Shown piece by piece: positions 1 through 8,864 of a stretch of DNA of 64,000 bases. This stretch comes from Paraburkholderia hospita (GTDB lineage Bacteria; Pseudomonadota; Gammaproteobacteria; Burkholderiales; Burkholderiaceae). A model generated the notes under the pieces. That model saw only the letters and a list, made by a program, of their open reading frames with translations. It searched no databases and was not told the origin of the DNA. Within the stretch, counting starts at the first letter, position 1; each line of letters starts with the position of its first letter. Made by a program: the position numbers and the translations under genes. The stretch lies in assembly GCF_002902965.1 (NCBI RefSeq), contig NZ_CP026107.1, positions 1,922,001 to 1,986,000 of the forward strand, given 5' to 3'.

Positions 1-51
1 AGCGGGGCTCGACGACCCTCCCCCAGAACCTCGGCCCCCAAAAATCAGCCA

Positions 52-1299
52 TCAAGCTGAACGCCGCAACGCTTCCACGATCCCCGCCGCCGCCCGCGCC
101 GCCACATCACACCCGAGTACGATATGCGCCTCGGCGGTATCCTCGATGAAATCGTGACTGACGCCGCCAATGCTCGGCACGAAAAGCATGCATGCGGGAA
201 TGTGATGCGCGATCACCTGCGCATCGTGAGACGCACCGCTCGGCATGTGAATCCACTGACCCGGCGCGACTGCTTCGGCCGCTTGCGCAATATGCTGCTG
301 CAACGCCGTATCCATCACGACCGGCTCCTCTGGACCATCGCAAGGTATCAGCTCAACCTGCACGGCATGCTGCAAATTCCACTCATCCACTAACGCAGCA
401 AGCGCGTTTTCCATTGCATGCAGCCGCCCGGGGTTACCGTCACGGAACTGCAAGTACATATCAGCCTTGCCCGGCACCACACTGAACGAACCCGGATCGA
501 GATCGATCCGGCCGACAGTCCACACCGTATCCGCGTCCGCCAGCCGATCAAACGCAGCGTCAACACGCGCGATGAATGCAACCAACGCCGCGCCCGCGTC
601 GCGTCGAATGGACATCGGCGTCGTGCCCGCGTGATTCCGCTGCCCGGTGAAGCGCAACTGAAACTCGCGGATGCCGACAATCGTCGTCACCACACCAATC
701 GATTTCCCCGATGCTTCCAGCCGACCGCCCTGCTCGATATGCGGTTCGAGATACGCGCGTTGTCTCGCACGATCGAGCACCACACGCGGCACATTCGCCA
801 CGCCCGCCTGTGCGAGCACGTCGCCGAGCAGCACGCCGTCACGATTGCGCGCGTGCTGTAACGACGCATCGATTGCATCGCCGACGAAACTGCGACTGCC
901 AAGAAAACTCGAAAATGTGCCCTCTTCGTCGATCCACGATGCAACGTCTACCGCGAGGTCGCGCGTCGCAGCGCATTCGTCAAGGGCGCGCGCGATTTCG
1001 AGGCCATAGATCACGCCGAGCGCGCCATCCAGCCAGCCGCCAGTCGGCTGCGTATCGGTGTGCGAGCCGATAACGAGCGCCGGGCCGGACTTGCGCGAGC
1101 GCCCGAACACCGTCCCGACACCATCGATAATTGCATCCAGTCCTGCATCCGTCATGCGCCCCGCGAGCCAGCGACGCGCCTCCATATCGATCGGTGAGAG
1201 CGACAGGCGCACTACGCCGGGTCCATTGGCGCCAAAGCTGCGCAAGGTCTTGAGATCGTCGAGCAGGCGAACGGGATTGATGCGTGGGAAGTCGTGCAC
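52..1299 (-). CDS. Zn-dependent M20-family amidohydrolase (N-carbamoyl amino acid hydrolase / allantoate amidohydrolase type)
   Basis: Cytoplasmic metallo-hydrolase of the hydantoinase/carbamoylase branch of M20, which cleaves N-carbamoyl or ureido C-N bonds. The metal site is visible as HTDTQPTGG near residue 80 with Asp about 91 in DGALGV, and the WIDEEG glutamate pair near 125; the C-terminal part carries SGASHDAQ and a late HDF motif. I chose the GTG at 1299 because GGAGA lies 6 nt upstream; the in-frame ATGs further upstream lack a ribosome site. This start gives 415 aa, the usual family length. It stands alone before a divergent GST gene, so the substrate is unknown; N-carbamoyl amino acid, allantoate or ureidoglycolate are all possible. 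Confidence 0.85.
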   Translation of the reverse strand: MHDFPRINPVRLLDDLKTLRSFGANGPGVVRLSLSPIDMEARRWLAGRMTDAGLDAIIDGVGTVFGRSRKSGPALVIGSHTDTQPTGGWLDGALGVIYGLEIARALDECAATRDLAVDVASWIDEEGTFSSFLGSRSFVGDAIDASLQHARNRDGVLLGDVLAQAGVANVPRVVLDRARQRAYLEPHIEQGGRLEASGKSIGVVTTIVGIREFQLRFTGQRNHAGTTPMSIRRDAGAALVAFIARVDAAFDRLADADTVWTVGRIDLDPGSFSVVPGKADMYLQFRDGNPGRLHAMENALAALVDEWNLQHAVQVELIPCDGPEEPVVMDTALQQHIAQAAEAVAPGQWIHMPSGASHDAQVIAHHIPACMLFVPSIGGVSHDFIEDTAEAHIVLGCDVAARAAAGIVEALRRSA

Positions 1300-1536
1300 G
1301 CGAGTTCTCCGAAACATGAGTCGGTGAGCAAAGCACGATTTTCGCATCAACCCAATGAACTCGTGCTGGATGATGCCCGCACGCGCGGGCCACGAGCGTT
1401 CGCGTTACAAGAAGAGTGAATTCTTCCACTGACGGATTATCGAATACCTTCGCCCCACGTAGACTCGGTCGCACTTTCAATCTACGCATGCCGACATCGA
1501 CCTCCTTCGGCAAGCAGTTAATGTGTGGGACCTTGC

Positions 1537-2163
1537 ATGAACATCACCGTGCATCACCTCGAAAACTCGCGTTCGCAGCGCGTTCTATGGCTACTCGAAG
1601 AGCTGGCGTTGCCCTATCAGGTCATTCGCTACAATCGCGATCCGATCACTGGCCAGGCGCCGCCCGCCGTGAGCGGAATACATCCGCTCGGCAAGCTGCC
1701 GCTCGTTCAGGACGGCAACCTGACGCTTGCCGAGTCGGGTTTAATCTTCGAGCACATTCTGGACGGTGCTGACGCGAAGATCGGCAGACCGGCTGAACCG
1801 GAGAGCGCTCGCCGATATCAACACTTCATGCACTACGCCGAGGGCTCTCTGATGCCTCCGCTTTTCGCGCTACTTGTTCTGGGGCGAATGGGCGAGGCGG
1901 GGCGTACGGCTGCGGCGGATGTGAGGCGTTCTTTCGAAGACCATCTCGCGTGGATGGATAGCGAATTATCCAGTCGACCGTGGTTTGCCGGTGAATCGTT
2001 TACTGCCGTCGATATCATGATGAGCTTCCCGTTAGAGGCCGCCCGTCAACGCGGCGGACTCGATGACCGGTACGCAAATCTAAACGCCTTCCTGCATCGC
2101 ATTCACTCGCGGCCCGCATATCGAGCCGCAATTGAAAGAGGCGGACCTTACGCATTCGCGTGA
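1537..2163 (+). CDS. Glutathione S-transferase family protein
   Basis: About 208 aa with a two-domain GST layout: an N-terminal thioredoxin-like domain beginning MNITVHHLENSRSQR (Ser/Arg at the glutathione activation position), the cis-Pro segment LGKLPLVQDG and the glutathione-binding ESGLIFEHI, then an all-helical C-terminal domain ending RPAYRAAIERG. ATG 1537 is preferred over the GTG at 1525 because the fold starts right at MNITVHH. It would conjugate or reduce electrophiles in the cytoplasm. It is transcribed away from the amidohydrolase and followed by a repeat-rich spacer, so it is probably monocistronic. Confidence 0.88.
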   Translation: MNITVHHLENSRSQRVLWLLEELALPYQVIRYNRDPITGQAPPAVSGIHPLGKLPLVQDGNLTLAESGLIFEHILDGADAKIGRPAEPESARRYQHFMHYAEGSLMPPLFALLVLGRMGEAGRTAAADVRRSFEDHLAWMDSELSSRPWFAGESFTAVDIMMSFPLEAARQRGGLDDRYANLNAFLHRIHSRPAYRAAIERGGPYAFA

Positions 2164-2223
2164 GTACGTGTCAGAAGAAGTGATGCACGCCAATGCGAAA
2201 CACTGTCTGATTGGGACTCCTCT

Positions 2224-2353
2224 GCCGCCCAGGTGGCAAACTGTGTGTAGGCCGTAGCACTGCACACGCGTCACTTCGAACCCGATAGCGCGCGATGTGC
2301 CTTGATGTAAGAGCGCTACCCTGTACGACGGCACAACCTACACACAGTTTGCC
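2224..2353. repeat. Dispersed palindromic element, copy A (130 bp)
   Basis: Starts with GCAAACTGTGTGTAGG (inside 2235-2251) and ends with the reverse complement CCTACACACAGTTTGCC (2337-2353). The interior is the reverse complement of the interior of the copy at 21599-21738 with scattered differences. The outer part of the right arm has diverged in this copy. Confidence 0.85.
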
Positions 2354-2532
2354 GCTATAGGGCCGAAATCGTTCGCCAACGCCGGCCTTTGTGCGGGAGT
2401 TCGAAGCGGGTGATGCGTCTGTTCAGTGCGTTGGCAACGTACGCGGGCAGATTCGCTGCCGTGTGAAGCGTGGGACCGTTTGGGGGCCCTCAGGCAATAA
2501 CTAGAGCTAGCGGTGTTAGCCGCTTTCTTTTG

Positions 2533-2566
2533 CCTACTTTTCTTTGCGGCGGCAAAGAAAAGTAGG
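2533..2566. repeat. REP-like perfect palindrome, copy A
   Basis: 14-bp arms CCTACTTTTCTTTG and CAAAGAAAAGTAGG around CGGCGG. The same palindrome occurs at 21396-21429 and 21909-21942. It lies within a longer conserved block that includes GTGCCGCCCCGCACAGGGGCG just after it and GGGGGCCCTCAGGCAA before it. It may act as a terminator between the convergent GST and DUF4148 genes. Confidence 0.9.
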
Positions 2567-2589
2567 TGCCGCCCCGCACAGGGGCGACG

Positions 2590-2715
2590 CCTGAAGCACG
2601 AAGGCATAAGGCGGATGCCGGCGAAAGAACAAACCAAACCGGCCGCGCCACGAAGGCCCAAACGCGGATGCCAGCGTAAAGGCAAAAAAACCAAACCGCC
2701 TGCGCAGCAAACACC
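2590..2715. repeat. Degenerate short tandem repeats next to the REP palindrome
   Basis: Two units containing GCGGATGCC(A/G)GCG with an A-rich tail, about 53 nt apart. The same unit follows the other two REP copies. The block abuts the 3' end of the DUF4148 gene. Confidence 0.6.
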
Positions 2716-2720
2716 AAACT

Positions 2721-3017
2721 TTACTGCGAATCATCGCCCTGATAGAACCTGCGCCCCGCCCCGGAACTGACAGAACTATCAGCGACCCCACCATACCCAC
2801 CGCCAGCCTTAGCGGCATTTAGCCGATTCTGCGCTGCCTGAATATTCTCCGGATAAGCAGTCGAATCCGAAGTCGACGGGTTATACCCCGCATTCTCCAG
2901 CTCAATAACCTGCTGCCGAACCTCGGCACGCGTGAGAGGCGCACTCGACTGCGCATAAGCGGCAAGTGGCAACAACAAGACAGCAGAAATCACAGCAACA
3001 TTCGCGACAAGTTTCAT
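2721..3017 (-). CDS. Small secreted DUF4148 protein
   Basis: 98 aa with a clear Sec signal peptide (Lys at position 3, hydrophobic core, AAYAQ cleavage site) followed by the DUF4148 pattern LTRAEVRQQVIELENAGYNP and a YPENIQAAQNRL segment. DUF4148 proteins are small periplasmic proteins of unknown function that are greatly expanded in Burkholderiaceae. A paralog lies at 32703-33011. The gene is single, with a ribosome site GGAGGCCACC just upstream of ATG 3017. Confidence 0.92.
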   Translation of the reverse strand: MKLVANVAVISAVLLLPLAAYAQSSAPLTRAEVRQQVIELENAGYNPSTSDSTAYPENIQAAQNRLNAAKAGGGYGGVADSSVSSGAGRRFYQGDDSQ

Positions 3018-3214
3018 GGTGGCCTCCGATAGGGCTCTAGCGTAAACCCTATCTTACCCCCAGAAACGGGCACAACGCAGCGCACGCCACGCAACCACGA
3101 AGCGCAACTCGTTACCGTCGATGACAGACGCCTTGCCGCGCCTCACATTCAGCTCACACTCGCTTAGTCGCAATGCTCCTTGCAGATCAACTCAGACGAA
3201 CAAAAACCCTTCAT

Positions 3215-4630
3215 CTAAGGCGCAATCTCTTCCAGACTCCGCTCTCGCGTCTCCGTCATCTTCATCGCGCAAAGCGCACCAAACACGGCCACCATCGCGA
3301 ACATCACAAACACAGAACCGATGCCTTGCTTATGCAGCAGCAACCCGGCCAGCGACGGCCCGACAGCAGACGCCAACCGCAGCCAGGAAGTCGCGAGCCC
3401 TGTACTAGTCGCGCGCATTCGAGTCGGATAAACCTCAGGCGTGTACAGATAGAGCACAGCCGCAATCGACCCAATCAGCCCATAGCTCAACGTCCCGAGC
3501 ACCATTGCGGCCCACACATCGTGCGCGCCGAACACTCCTAGACATGCGAACAGAACGGCAGCAAGACAAAAAGCCGCCACAGTCCAGTTACGGCGCCCGA
3601 CGCGATCGATCACATAAGCACAAACGAGCAGCAACGCGACCTGCGCAATATTCGTCATCGATGCAGCACGCAGCGCCGTCTGCAACGGCAGGTGATAAAA
3701 CGACCGGTACAGCGTAGGCAACCAGTTATTGAGGCTATTCGCGATGAAGAACGCACTCGCCCACAACGCCCACACGACAAACGTGCGCCCGTGATAGAAC
3801 GGCGACAGCAGTTCACGCCAGCCCGCGCGCGCATTCGCGGAGACATTGATCGGCTGCTTCCTCGGACCGGGCGCGATGCGGCGATCGGTGCTCGCTTCCA
3901 TCGCGCTGACGACGGTTTCCGCTTCGTCGAGGCGTCCTCTCGCGATCAGCCAGCGCGGCGACTCCGGCAAGCGGGAAACCAGCACCGCGATCGCCAGACC
4001 CGGCACCGCGCCGATCCAGAACATGATCTTCCATCCGACGATCGGCACGAGCCACGCGCCGAGCTGTCCTGTCGCCATCAACCCAACGGGGAAGATCAAC
4101 TCGTACAGCAGAAAGTACTTGCCCCGCCCGTGCGCATTCGACAACTCGCTAATGTACGTCGCGGCGACAGGCATCTCGCCACCGACGCCGATGCCCTGCA
4201 CGAACCGGCACACAAGCAGCATCGCGAAACTGCCGCTCATCGCGCAGCCCATGCTCATCACCGACATGATCGCAATCGCGATGGTCGCGCTGCGAATCCG
4301 CCCGCGCCGCTCGGCGTACCAGCCGAATATCAGCGCGCCGACGAATTGCCCGATATAGCTCGCGCCGATCAGCACGCCGATTTCGAGCGGCTCGATATGC
4401 CACAGGCCGATCAGCACGGGCAGCACGAAAGCGATCGACAGCGCATCGAAGGCGTCGAAGAACGTCGCGCTGCCGATGATGATCCGCGCCTTCGTATGCC
4501 AACGCGAAAACGGCACGCTCTCGATGCGCCGGATCAGCGCCTCTTTCGCCGCATCTGCCGTAGCCTGAACGGTCGCAGTCTGCGTGACCTCCTGTCTCAC
4601 TGCGCCCTGCAGCGCATTGCTTTCGTGCAT
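3215..4630 (-). CDS. MFS transporter, probably aromatic/organic acid:H+ symporter
   Basis: About 471 aa with 12 predicted membrane segments and MFS motifs: GWYAERRGRIRSA between TM2 and TM3, the PESPRWL motif after TM6, and DRVGRRNW in the second half. It resembles the sugar/acid MFS branch that includes aromatic-acid symporters. ATG 4630 is chosen because GAGGAGA lies 7 nt upstream; the ATG at 4648 lacks a ribosome site. It is the last gene of the thioesterase-UbiD-CoxG-MFS operon, 26 nt after the CoxG-like gene, so it probably imports the substrate of the UbiD or a related acid. Confidence 0.88.
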   Translation of the reverse strand: MHESNALQGAVRQEVTQTATVQATADAAKEALIRRIESVPFSRWHTKARIIIGSATFFDAFDALSIAFVLPVLIGLWHIEPLEIGVLIGASYIGQFVGALIFGWYAERRGRIRSATIAIAIMSVMSMGCAMSGSFAMLLVCRFVQGIGVGGEMPVAATYISELSNAHGRGKYFLLYELIFPVGLMATGQLGAWLVPIVGWKIMFWIGAVPGLAIAVLVSRLPESPRWLIARGRLDEAETVVSAMEASTDRRIAPGPRKQPINVSANARAGWRELLSPFYHGRTFVVWALWASAFFIANSLNNWLPTLYRSFYHLPLQTALRAASMTNIAQVALLLVCAYVIDRVGRRNWTVAAFCLAAVLFACLGVFGAHDVWAAMVLGTLSYGLIGSIAAVLYLYTPEVYPTRMRATSTGLATSWLRLASAVGPSLAGLLLHKQGIGSVFVMFAMVAVFGALCAMKMTETRERSLEEIAP

Positions 4631-4656
4631 CGTCGTCTCCTCTGCCATTATTTTTG

Positions 4657-5286
4657 TTAGTGCAACGCGTACACGGCGATCAATGCAATCACGACCACGA
4701 GGCCCAAGGCCCACGGCCAGGTCTTGCCGCCCGCGCTTCGTACCGGTTGCGCGGACGATGGCGCAGACGAGGACGAATGCATCGTCGCCGGGCCCGATGC
4801 GTTATTGGTCGACATCGCCGCATCATCACCCGCTACCTGCTCCTGCGGACCGACGACAGCCGCCGTGAAGCGGCCAAAAAAGTCTTCAGCCATCTTCCGT
4901 GCGACACCGTCGATCAAACGCGCGCCGACCTGCGCGAGACGCCCGCCCACCTGCGCATGCGAGCGGTACACGAGACGCGTGCCGGCGCTATCGGTCAGCA
5001 GATCGACATGCGCGCCGCCCTTGCCGAAACCGGCCGCCCCGCCCGATCCTTCAAAGGTCATCGAATACGATTGCGGCGGCTGCAAATCGGTCAGCACCAT
5101 CTTGCCCTTGAAGCGCGCCTTGATCGGGCCGACGCTCGCGGCCATCACCATCTGAAACTGGTTGTCGTCGACGCGTTCGAACGACTCGCAGCCCGGCACC
5201 GATGCCTTGAGAATCTCCGGGTCGTTCAACGCAGCCCATACGCGTTCGCGCGGCAGCGGCAGAATCTGTTCGCCTGTCAGTTCCAT
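4657..5286 (-). CDS. CoxG-like SRPBCC protein with C-terminal membrane anchor
   Basis: 209 aa. The first about 145 residues are a START/SRPBCC domain beginning MELTGEQILPLPRERVW, with the SVPGCESFERVDD segment typical of CO dehydrogenase subunit G. A low-complexity Ser/Ala linker follows, then one C-terminal membrane helix (WPWALGLVVVIALIAVYAL). In CO dehydrogenase systems CoxG tethers the molybdenum enzyme to the membrane and helps pass electrons to quinone. Here it sits between ubiD and the MFS gene, not beside the Mo-hydroxylase genes at 13.4-17.1 kb, but the shared operator suggests it serves that enzyme (inference). Confidence 0.85.
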   Translation of the reverse strand: MELTGEQILPLPRERVWAALNDPEILKASVPGCESFERVDDNQFQMVMAASVGPIKARFKGKMVLTDLQPPQSYSMTFEGSGGAAGFGKGGAHVDLLTDSAGTRLVYRSHAQVGGRLAQVGARLIDGVARKMAEDFFGRFTAAVVGPQEQVAGDDAAMSTNNASGPATMHSSSSAPSSAQPVRSAGGKTWPWALGLVVVIALIAVYALH

Positions 5287-5416
5287 CTGTCATTCTCCTT
5301 GTCAGCCGCCATCAAAGGCGCGTCTGTCTGCGCGCCAGAAAAGACGGCGGCTTGCATGATCCGTATCCAGCGCGTGACCGCGCCGCTTAGTGCCCCTCGT
5401 GCCACTCCGCGCCGCA

Positions 5417-6874
5417 TCAGCCGAGAATGTGTTCCCACCTCGCGCGCGTCTTTTCCTGCAATTCCTTGCTGGCTTCCGCGACTTGCGGAAACTCGTGAAG
5501 AAAATCGAACGGACGGCATGCGTCGATGATCGCCTTCGAATTGAACGGCGCCTTGTATGGATTCGCGATCGACATCGGATCGTTCTTCGAACCCATCCCG
5601 CGTTTGACGATGTCGATATCGATGTCCGGGTCCGTGCGTGTTGCGACGGCCCACATCACTTCCTGCAGGTTGGCGGGATCGATATCGTCGTCGACCACGA
5701 TCGAATAGCGCGACATGTACGCGCCAACGCCGCACTGGCTGAGAATATGTCCTGCCTGCCGCGCGTGGCCCGCATAGCGCTGGCGGATCGCCACAACGTT
5801 GAACATGCGCGCGCCGCCTATCTCATGCGCCCACACACCCGCGACGTCCGGCACGCCCGCGGCCTGCAGCGCATCGACGAGCAGCGCCGAGCGCATCACG
5901 GCCTTCGAATACGAATAGTCGTTTGGCGGCTTCGCGGGCGGGCTGCCCATGATGATGGGGTTGTTACGGTAGTAGATCCGCTCGATCGTCACGACGGGCG
6001 CGGTCTCCGCCTTGCCCGGGTAATAGCCATGAAATTCGCCGAACGGCCCTTCGATTTTCACGTCGCCGGGATGCGCATAGCCTTCGATCACGATTTCCGA
6101 TGCGGCCGGAAACGGTAGTTCCGTCAACTGCCCCTTCACCACTGAAACTGGCTGCTTCAATATCGCGCCGATGTAGTTGTACTCGCACATGCCGAACGGC
6201 ACTTCGATGCCCGAAATCAGATAGCCGAGCGGGTCGCAGCCGATCACGATCGCAACCGGGAACGGCTTGCCCGCTTTCATGTGCTTGTCGTACTGGATCG
6301 CGCCGTGCTTGCCCGGAATCATGTCGAGGCCGACGTGATTTTTGTCGTGAATCATCACGCGATAGGTGCCGACGTTGATCCAGTCGGAGTCGAGATCTTT
6401 CGTGACGACCATGCAGCCCGTGCCGATGTAGCGGCCACCGTCCTTCTCGTGCCACAGCGGCGCGGGAAACGAGAACAGGTCGACGTCGGCGCCCGATTGA
6501 ATGTTGTCGAACACCGGACCGCTCGCCGTCGTCACAGGTTCGTATTCCGGCGCATGGGCCTGCCATTGCTTCGGCTTGCCGCGCAGCGTCTCCACCAGCG
6601 CGCGATGCGTAGCCTGATGTCCCACGCGCAAGATCGACGAAAGCCGCGCCGGGCTCGCGGTGCTGCATGTCAGCACGCGATGTCCCTGCGGATAACCGGG
6701 AATGTCGTCGAAAAGCAGCGCGGCGGCCCGTTCCTTCTTCACGTTCAGCTCGCTGATCGCGCCCAGTTCCAGGTTCCAGTCGGCGCCCGATACGTCGGTC
6801 AGTTCACCGAGCGCGCGCGCCTCGTCAAGCCATGCACGCAGATCCAGCGAATGAGTGTTCGAATTCTTTGTCAC
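5417..6874 (-). CDS. UbiD-family prenyl-FMN-dependent decarboxylase (1)
   Basis: 485 aa, usual length for the Fdc1/UbiD family, which reversibly (de)carboxylates aromatic or alpha,beta-unsaturated acids using prenylated FMN. The catalytic residues are present at family spacing: Arg172 in INVGTYR and Glu275/Glu280 in EGPFGEFHGY, close to R173/E277/E282 of the fungal ferulate decarboxylase. It is cotranscribed with the upstream thioesterase and the downstream CoxG-like and MFS genes. The cofactor would come from UbiX at 27041. Family members act on furan-dicarboxylate, pyrrole-carboxylate, protocatechuate, gallate and others; the sequence alone does not choose among them. Confidence 0.93.
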   Translation of the reverse strand: MTKNSNTHSLDLRAWLDEARALGELTDVSGADWNLELGAISELNVKKERAAALLFDDIPGYPQGHRVLTCSTASPARLSSILRVGHQATHRALVETLRGKPKQWQAHAPEYEPVTTASGPVFDNIQSGADVDLFSFPAPLWHEKDGGRYIGTGCMVVTKDLDSDWINVGTYRVMIHDKNHVGLDMIPGKHGAIQYDKHMKAGKPFPVAIVIGCDPLGYLISGIEVPFGMCEYNYIGAILKQPVSVVKGQLTELPFPAASEIVIEGYAHPGDVKIEGPFGEFHGYYPGKAETAPVVTIERIYYRNNPIIMGSPPAKPPNDYSYSKAVMRSALLVDALQAAGVPDVAGVWAHEIGGARMFNVVAIRQRYAGHARQAGHILSQCGVGAYMSRYSIVVDDDIDPANLQEVMWAVATRTDPDIDIDIVKRGMGSKNDPMSIANPYKAPFNSKAIIDACRPFDFLHEFPQVAEASKELQEKTRARWEHILG

Positions 6875-7042
6875 GTCCTATGTCTCCTTGTACTGCGTTT
6901 CCTGACGGGCGTTACATGCCGGTAGCGCGACGCTCGAAAGCTGCCCCATCGCAACATTGCGCAACATTGAGGCAACGCAATATGCGGCGCAAACGACCAT
7001 CGTTCATATCGGGGATGAGAAGGATTCATGCGATGAGGCGAA

Positions 7043-7480
7043 TCAGTCGAGTTCGCCGCCGGGCGGATTCGACGGCTCGCGCCGTCCATAACCGCCCGCG
7101 TATTTGAACGTGCCTTGTGCCGTAGCGATCAGTGTCTTCGAATCGATCCACGCTTCGCCGCGCGCGAAGAAGATCGAGCGGCCCTTGCGTTCGAGAATGC
7201 CTCTGCCGATCAAGGTCGAGCCAACGCCCTTGTCGAGAAAGTTCAGTGTCAACGACAAGGTCACGCCGTGAATAGGCCGTTGCGGATCGGCGCTGTACAG
7301 CCCCGCGTACCCGCAGGCGGCGTCGAGCAACGTCGCCACCACGCCGCCCTGCAACACGCGCTGGCGATTCAGCAATTCAGGCTGCAGATCCAGGCGAAAT
7401 TCCGCGTAGCCTTCACGCCAATCGCTACGCGTCATGCCGAGGCTGGCAAGAAACGGATTTTCCAGCACATCGATGTCCAT
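7043..7480 (-). CDS. PaaI-type hotdog thioesterase
   Basis: 145 aa single hotdog domain (RVLQGGVVATLLDAACGYAG carries the catalytic-region GG..ATLLD motif; later HGVTLSLTLNFLDKG). Such enzymes hydrolyse aryl- or hydroxyaryl-CoA. Start ATG 7480 has GGGAG 9 nt upstream; the reading frame extends further up but without a ribosome site. First gene of the operon thioesterase-ubiD-coxG-MFS, transcribed from the promoter shared with the LysR gene. It implies a CoA-thioester intermediate, consistent with the CoA ligase encoded across the promoter. Confidence 0.88.
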   Translation of the reverse strand: MDIDVLENPFLASLGMTRSDWREGYAEFRLDLQPELLNRQRVLQGGVVATLLDAACGYAGLYSADPQRPIHGVTLSLTLNFLDKGVGSTLIGRGILERKGRSIFFARGEAWIDSKTLIATAQGTFKYAGGYGRREPSNPPGGELD

Positions 7481-7706
7481 CGTTATTCTCCCTTCTGCGA
7501 ACGAACGGCACGTCCCGCTCGTCGCTTCTTGTTGTCCTTGCACAGCGCGCGTTGCAAACCGCGTGCAGGGCCGCGGGTCGCCCGCACACCGCCGATGGAT
7601 ATCGGATGTTCCGGGTTTGCAACAATTGATTCATCTACGCCAATAGAGGACGCTTCGTCCAACGGGACCAAGAGTGCATGAGCGCTTTCGGCATGCGCAA
7701 ACTAAC

Positions 7707-7738
7707 TTTTCTCATGCCCGGCATGAAAAAGTTTCATT
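7707..7738. promoter_or_regulatory. Putative LysR operator, site 1 (divergent ubiD1 operon / lysR)
   Basis: TCATGCCCGGCATGA (7712-7726) is a perfect 6-bp-arm palindrome, followed by 5 nt and TTTCATT (7732-7738). The same three-half-site layout occurs at 18137, 18243, 26791 and 26871. It lies in the 414-nt gap between the thioesterase start (7480) and the LysR start (7895). Nothing else is evident in this gap. Confidence 0.75.
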
Positions 7739-7894
7739 TCCGCAGGGGTCGTATCGGGCCGATCATCCGTGCATCCGGCGGCTTTCAGCCTGGGCAGCCG
7801 CCGGGCGCTTGCACGGCCGCGCAGCGCATCGGAATCCGCCGATGAAACCCGCTACAATCCGTTACCAGGTGACTTGTATGGCGCTGACATCTAG

Positions 7895-8860
7895 ATGAGA
7901 CCCTACATACCCTCTCTGCAGAGTTTGCTTGCGTTCGAGGCCGCATCGCGACACCTGAGCTTCACCCGCGCCGCACAGGAACTCGAACTGACGCAAACGG
8001 CCATCAGTCATCAGATCAAGACGCTCGAGGAACGGCTCGAAGTGAAGCTGTTCGTGCGGCGCCGCAATGTCCTGACGCTGACGCCTGCCGCACGCGAGTA
8101 TCTCGACTCCGTGCACGAGGCGATCAATCTGCTGTCCATCGCAACCGCGCATGCGCGCAAGAAAAAACCGAGCACGGTGCTCACGGTCACGTGTCTGCCC
8201 ACCTACGCGGTCAAATGCCTGATCCCCGCGCTGCCCGAATTCCAGCGCGCTTACCCCGACGTCACGGTCCACGTCGCCACCAGTTCCACCTTCAACGAGT
8301 TCGACCGCAACAGCTACGACGTGGCGATCCGTTATGGTTCCGGGCGCTGGGCGTCGGCGCGCTCCGACCGGCTGCATGGCGAGGAGTTCTTTCCCGTGTG
8401 CTCGCCCGCCGTGCTCGAAGAAGCGGGCAAGTTCGGCTCGGTCGCGGAAGGTCTCGCGCGCATGCGGCAGATTCGCACCTACTTCTATTCGATGTATCAG
8501 GACGACTGGCCCGCGTGGCTCGAAGCCGCAGTGCGCGAGCCCGTCGAATTCGCGGGCGAGTCGGTGTTCCACCTGCAACTGACATCGCTTGCCGCAGCCT
8601 GCGACGGCGTCGGGATTGCCATTGGCCGTACGCCGCTCGTCGACAGCGATCTGGCGAGCGGCAAGCTCGTGGCGCCGTTCGATGTGCGCGTGCCGTCCAG
8701 TTCCGCGTATTTCGTCTCCTCGCCCAACGACAAGGCGCGCACGAAGAAGGTCGAGATATTCCGCGAATGGGCGCTCGCGCGTCTCGGCGAAAACCATGCC
8801 CCGGACAGCGCGGCGACGCCTCGTCGCGTCATGGCGCCGTCCGTGCCGGAGCCTTGCTGA
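7895..8860 (+). CDS. LysR-family regulator (GcvA-like), candidate regulator of the UbiD/Mo-hydroxylase regulon
   Basis: 321 aa. N-terminal winged HTH (SLQSLLAFEAASRHLSFTRA, then TQTAISHQIKTLEERL) and a periplasmic-binding-like effector domain with YDVAIRYGSGRW, the GcvA-subgroup signature. It is the only regulator gene between 3 and 27 kb, and it stops 4 nt before the CoA ligase, so both are cotranscribed. The operator-like palindrome at 7712 fits autoregulation and divergent control of the ubiD operon. The effector is unknown; an intermediate or the acid substrate is expected for this class. Confidence 0.93.
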   Translation: MRPYIPSLQSLLAFEAASRHLSFTRAAQELELTQTAISHQIKTLEERLEVKLFVRRRNVLTLTPAAREYLDSVHEAINLLSIATAHARKKKPSTVLTVTCLPTYAVKCLIPALPEFQRAYPDVTVHVATSSTFNEFDRNSYDVAIRYGSGRWASARSDRLHGEEFFPVCSPAVLEEAGKFGSVAEGLARMRQIRTYFYSMYQDDWPAWLEAAVREPVEFAGESVFHLQLTSLAAACDGVGIAIGRTPLVDSDLASGKLVAPFDVRVPSSSAYFVSSPNDKARTKKVEIFREWALARLGENHAPDSAATPRRVMAPSVPEPC

Positions 8861-8864
8861 GTTC

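Noticed and set aside
2533..2566. Reading the REP palindromes as a CRISPR array
   Set aside because: Only one or two copies per locus, no regular spacers, no cas genes.
3692..4660. 322-codon plus-strand frame over the MFS gene
   Set aside because: It is antisense to a clear MFS gene, very rich in Arg and His without any motif; a shadow of a high-GC gene.
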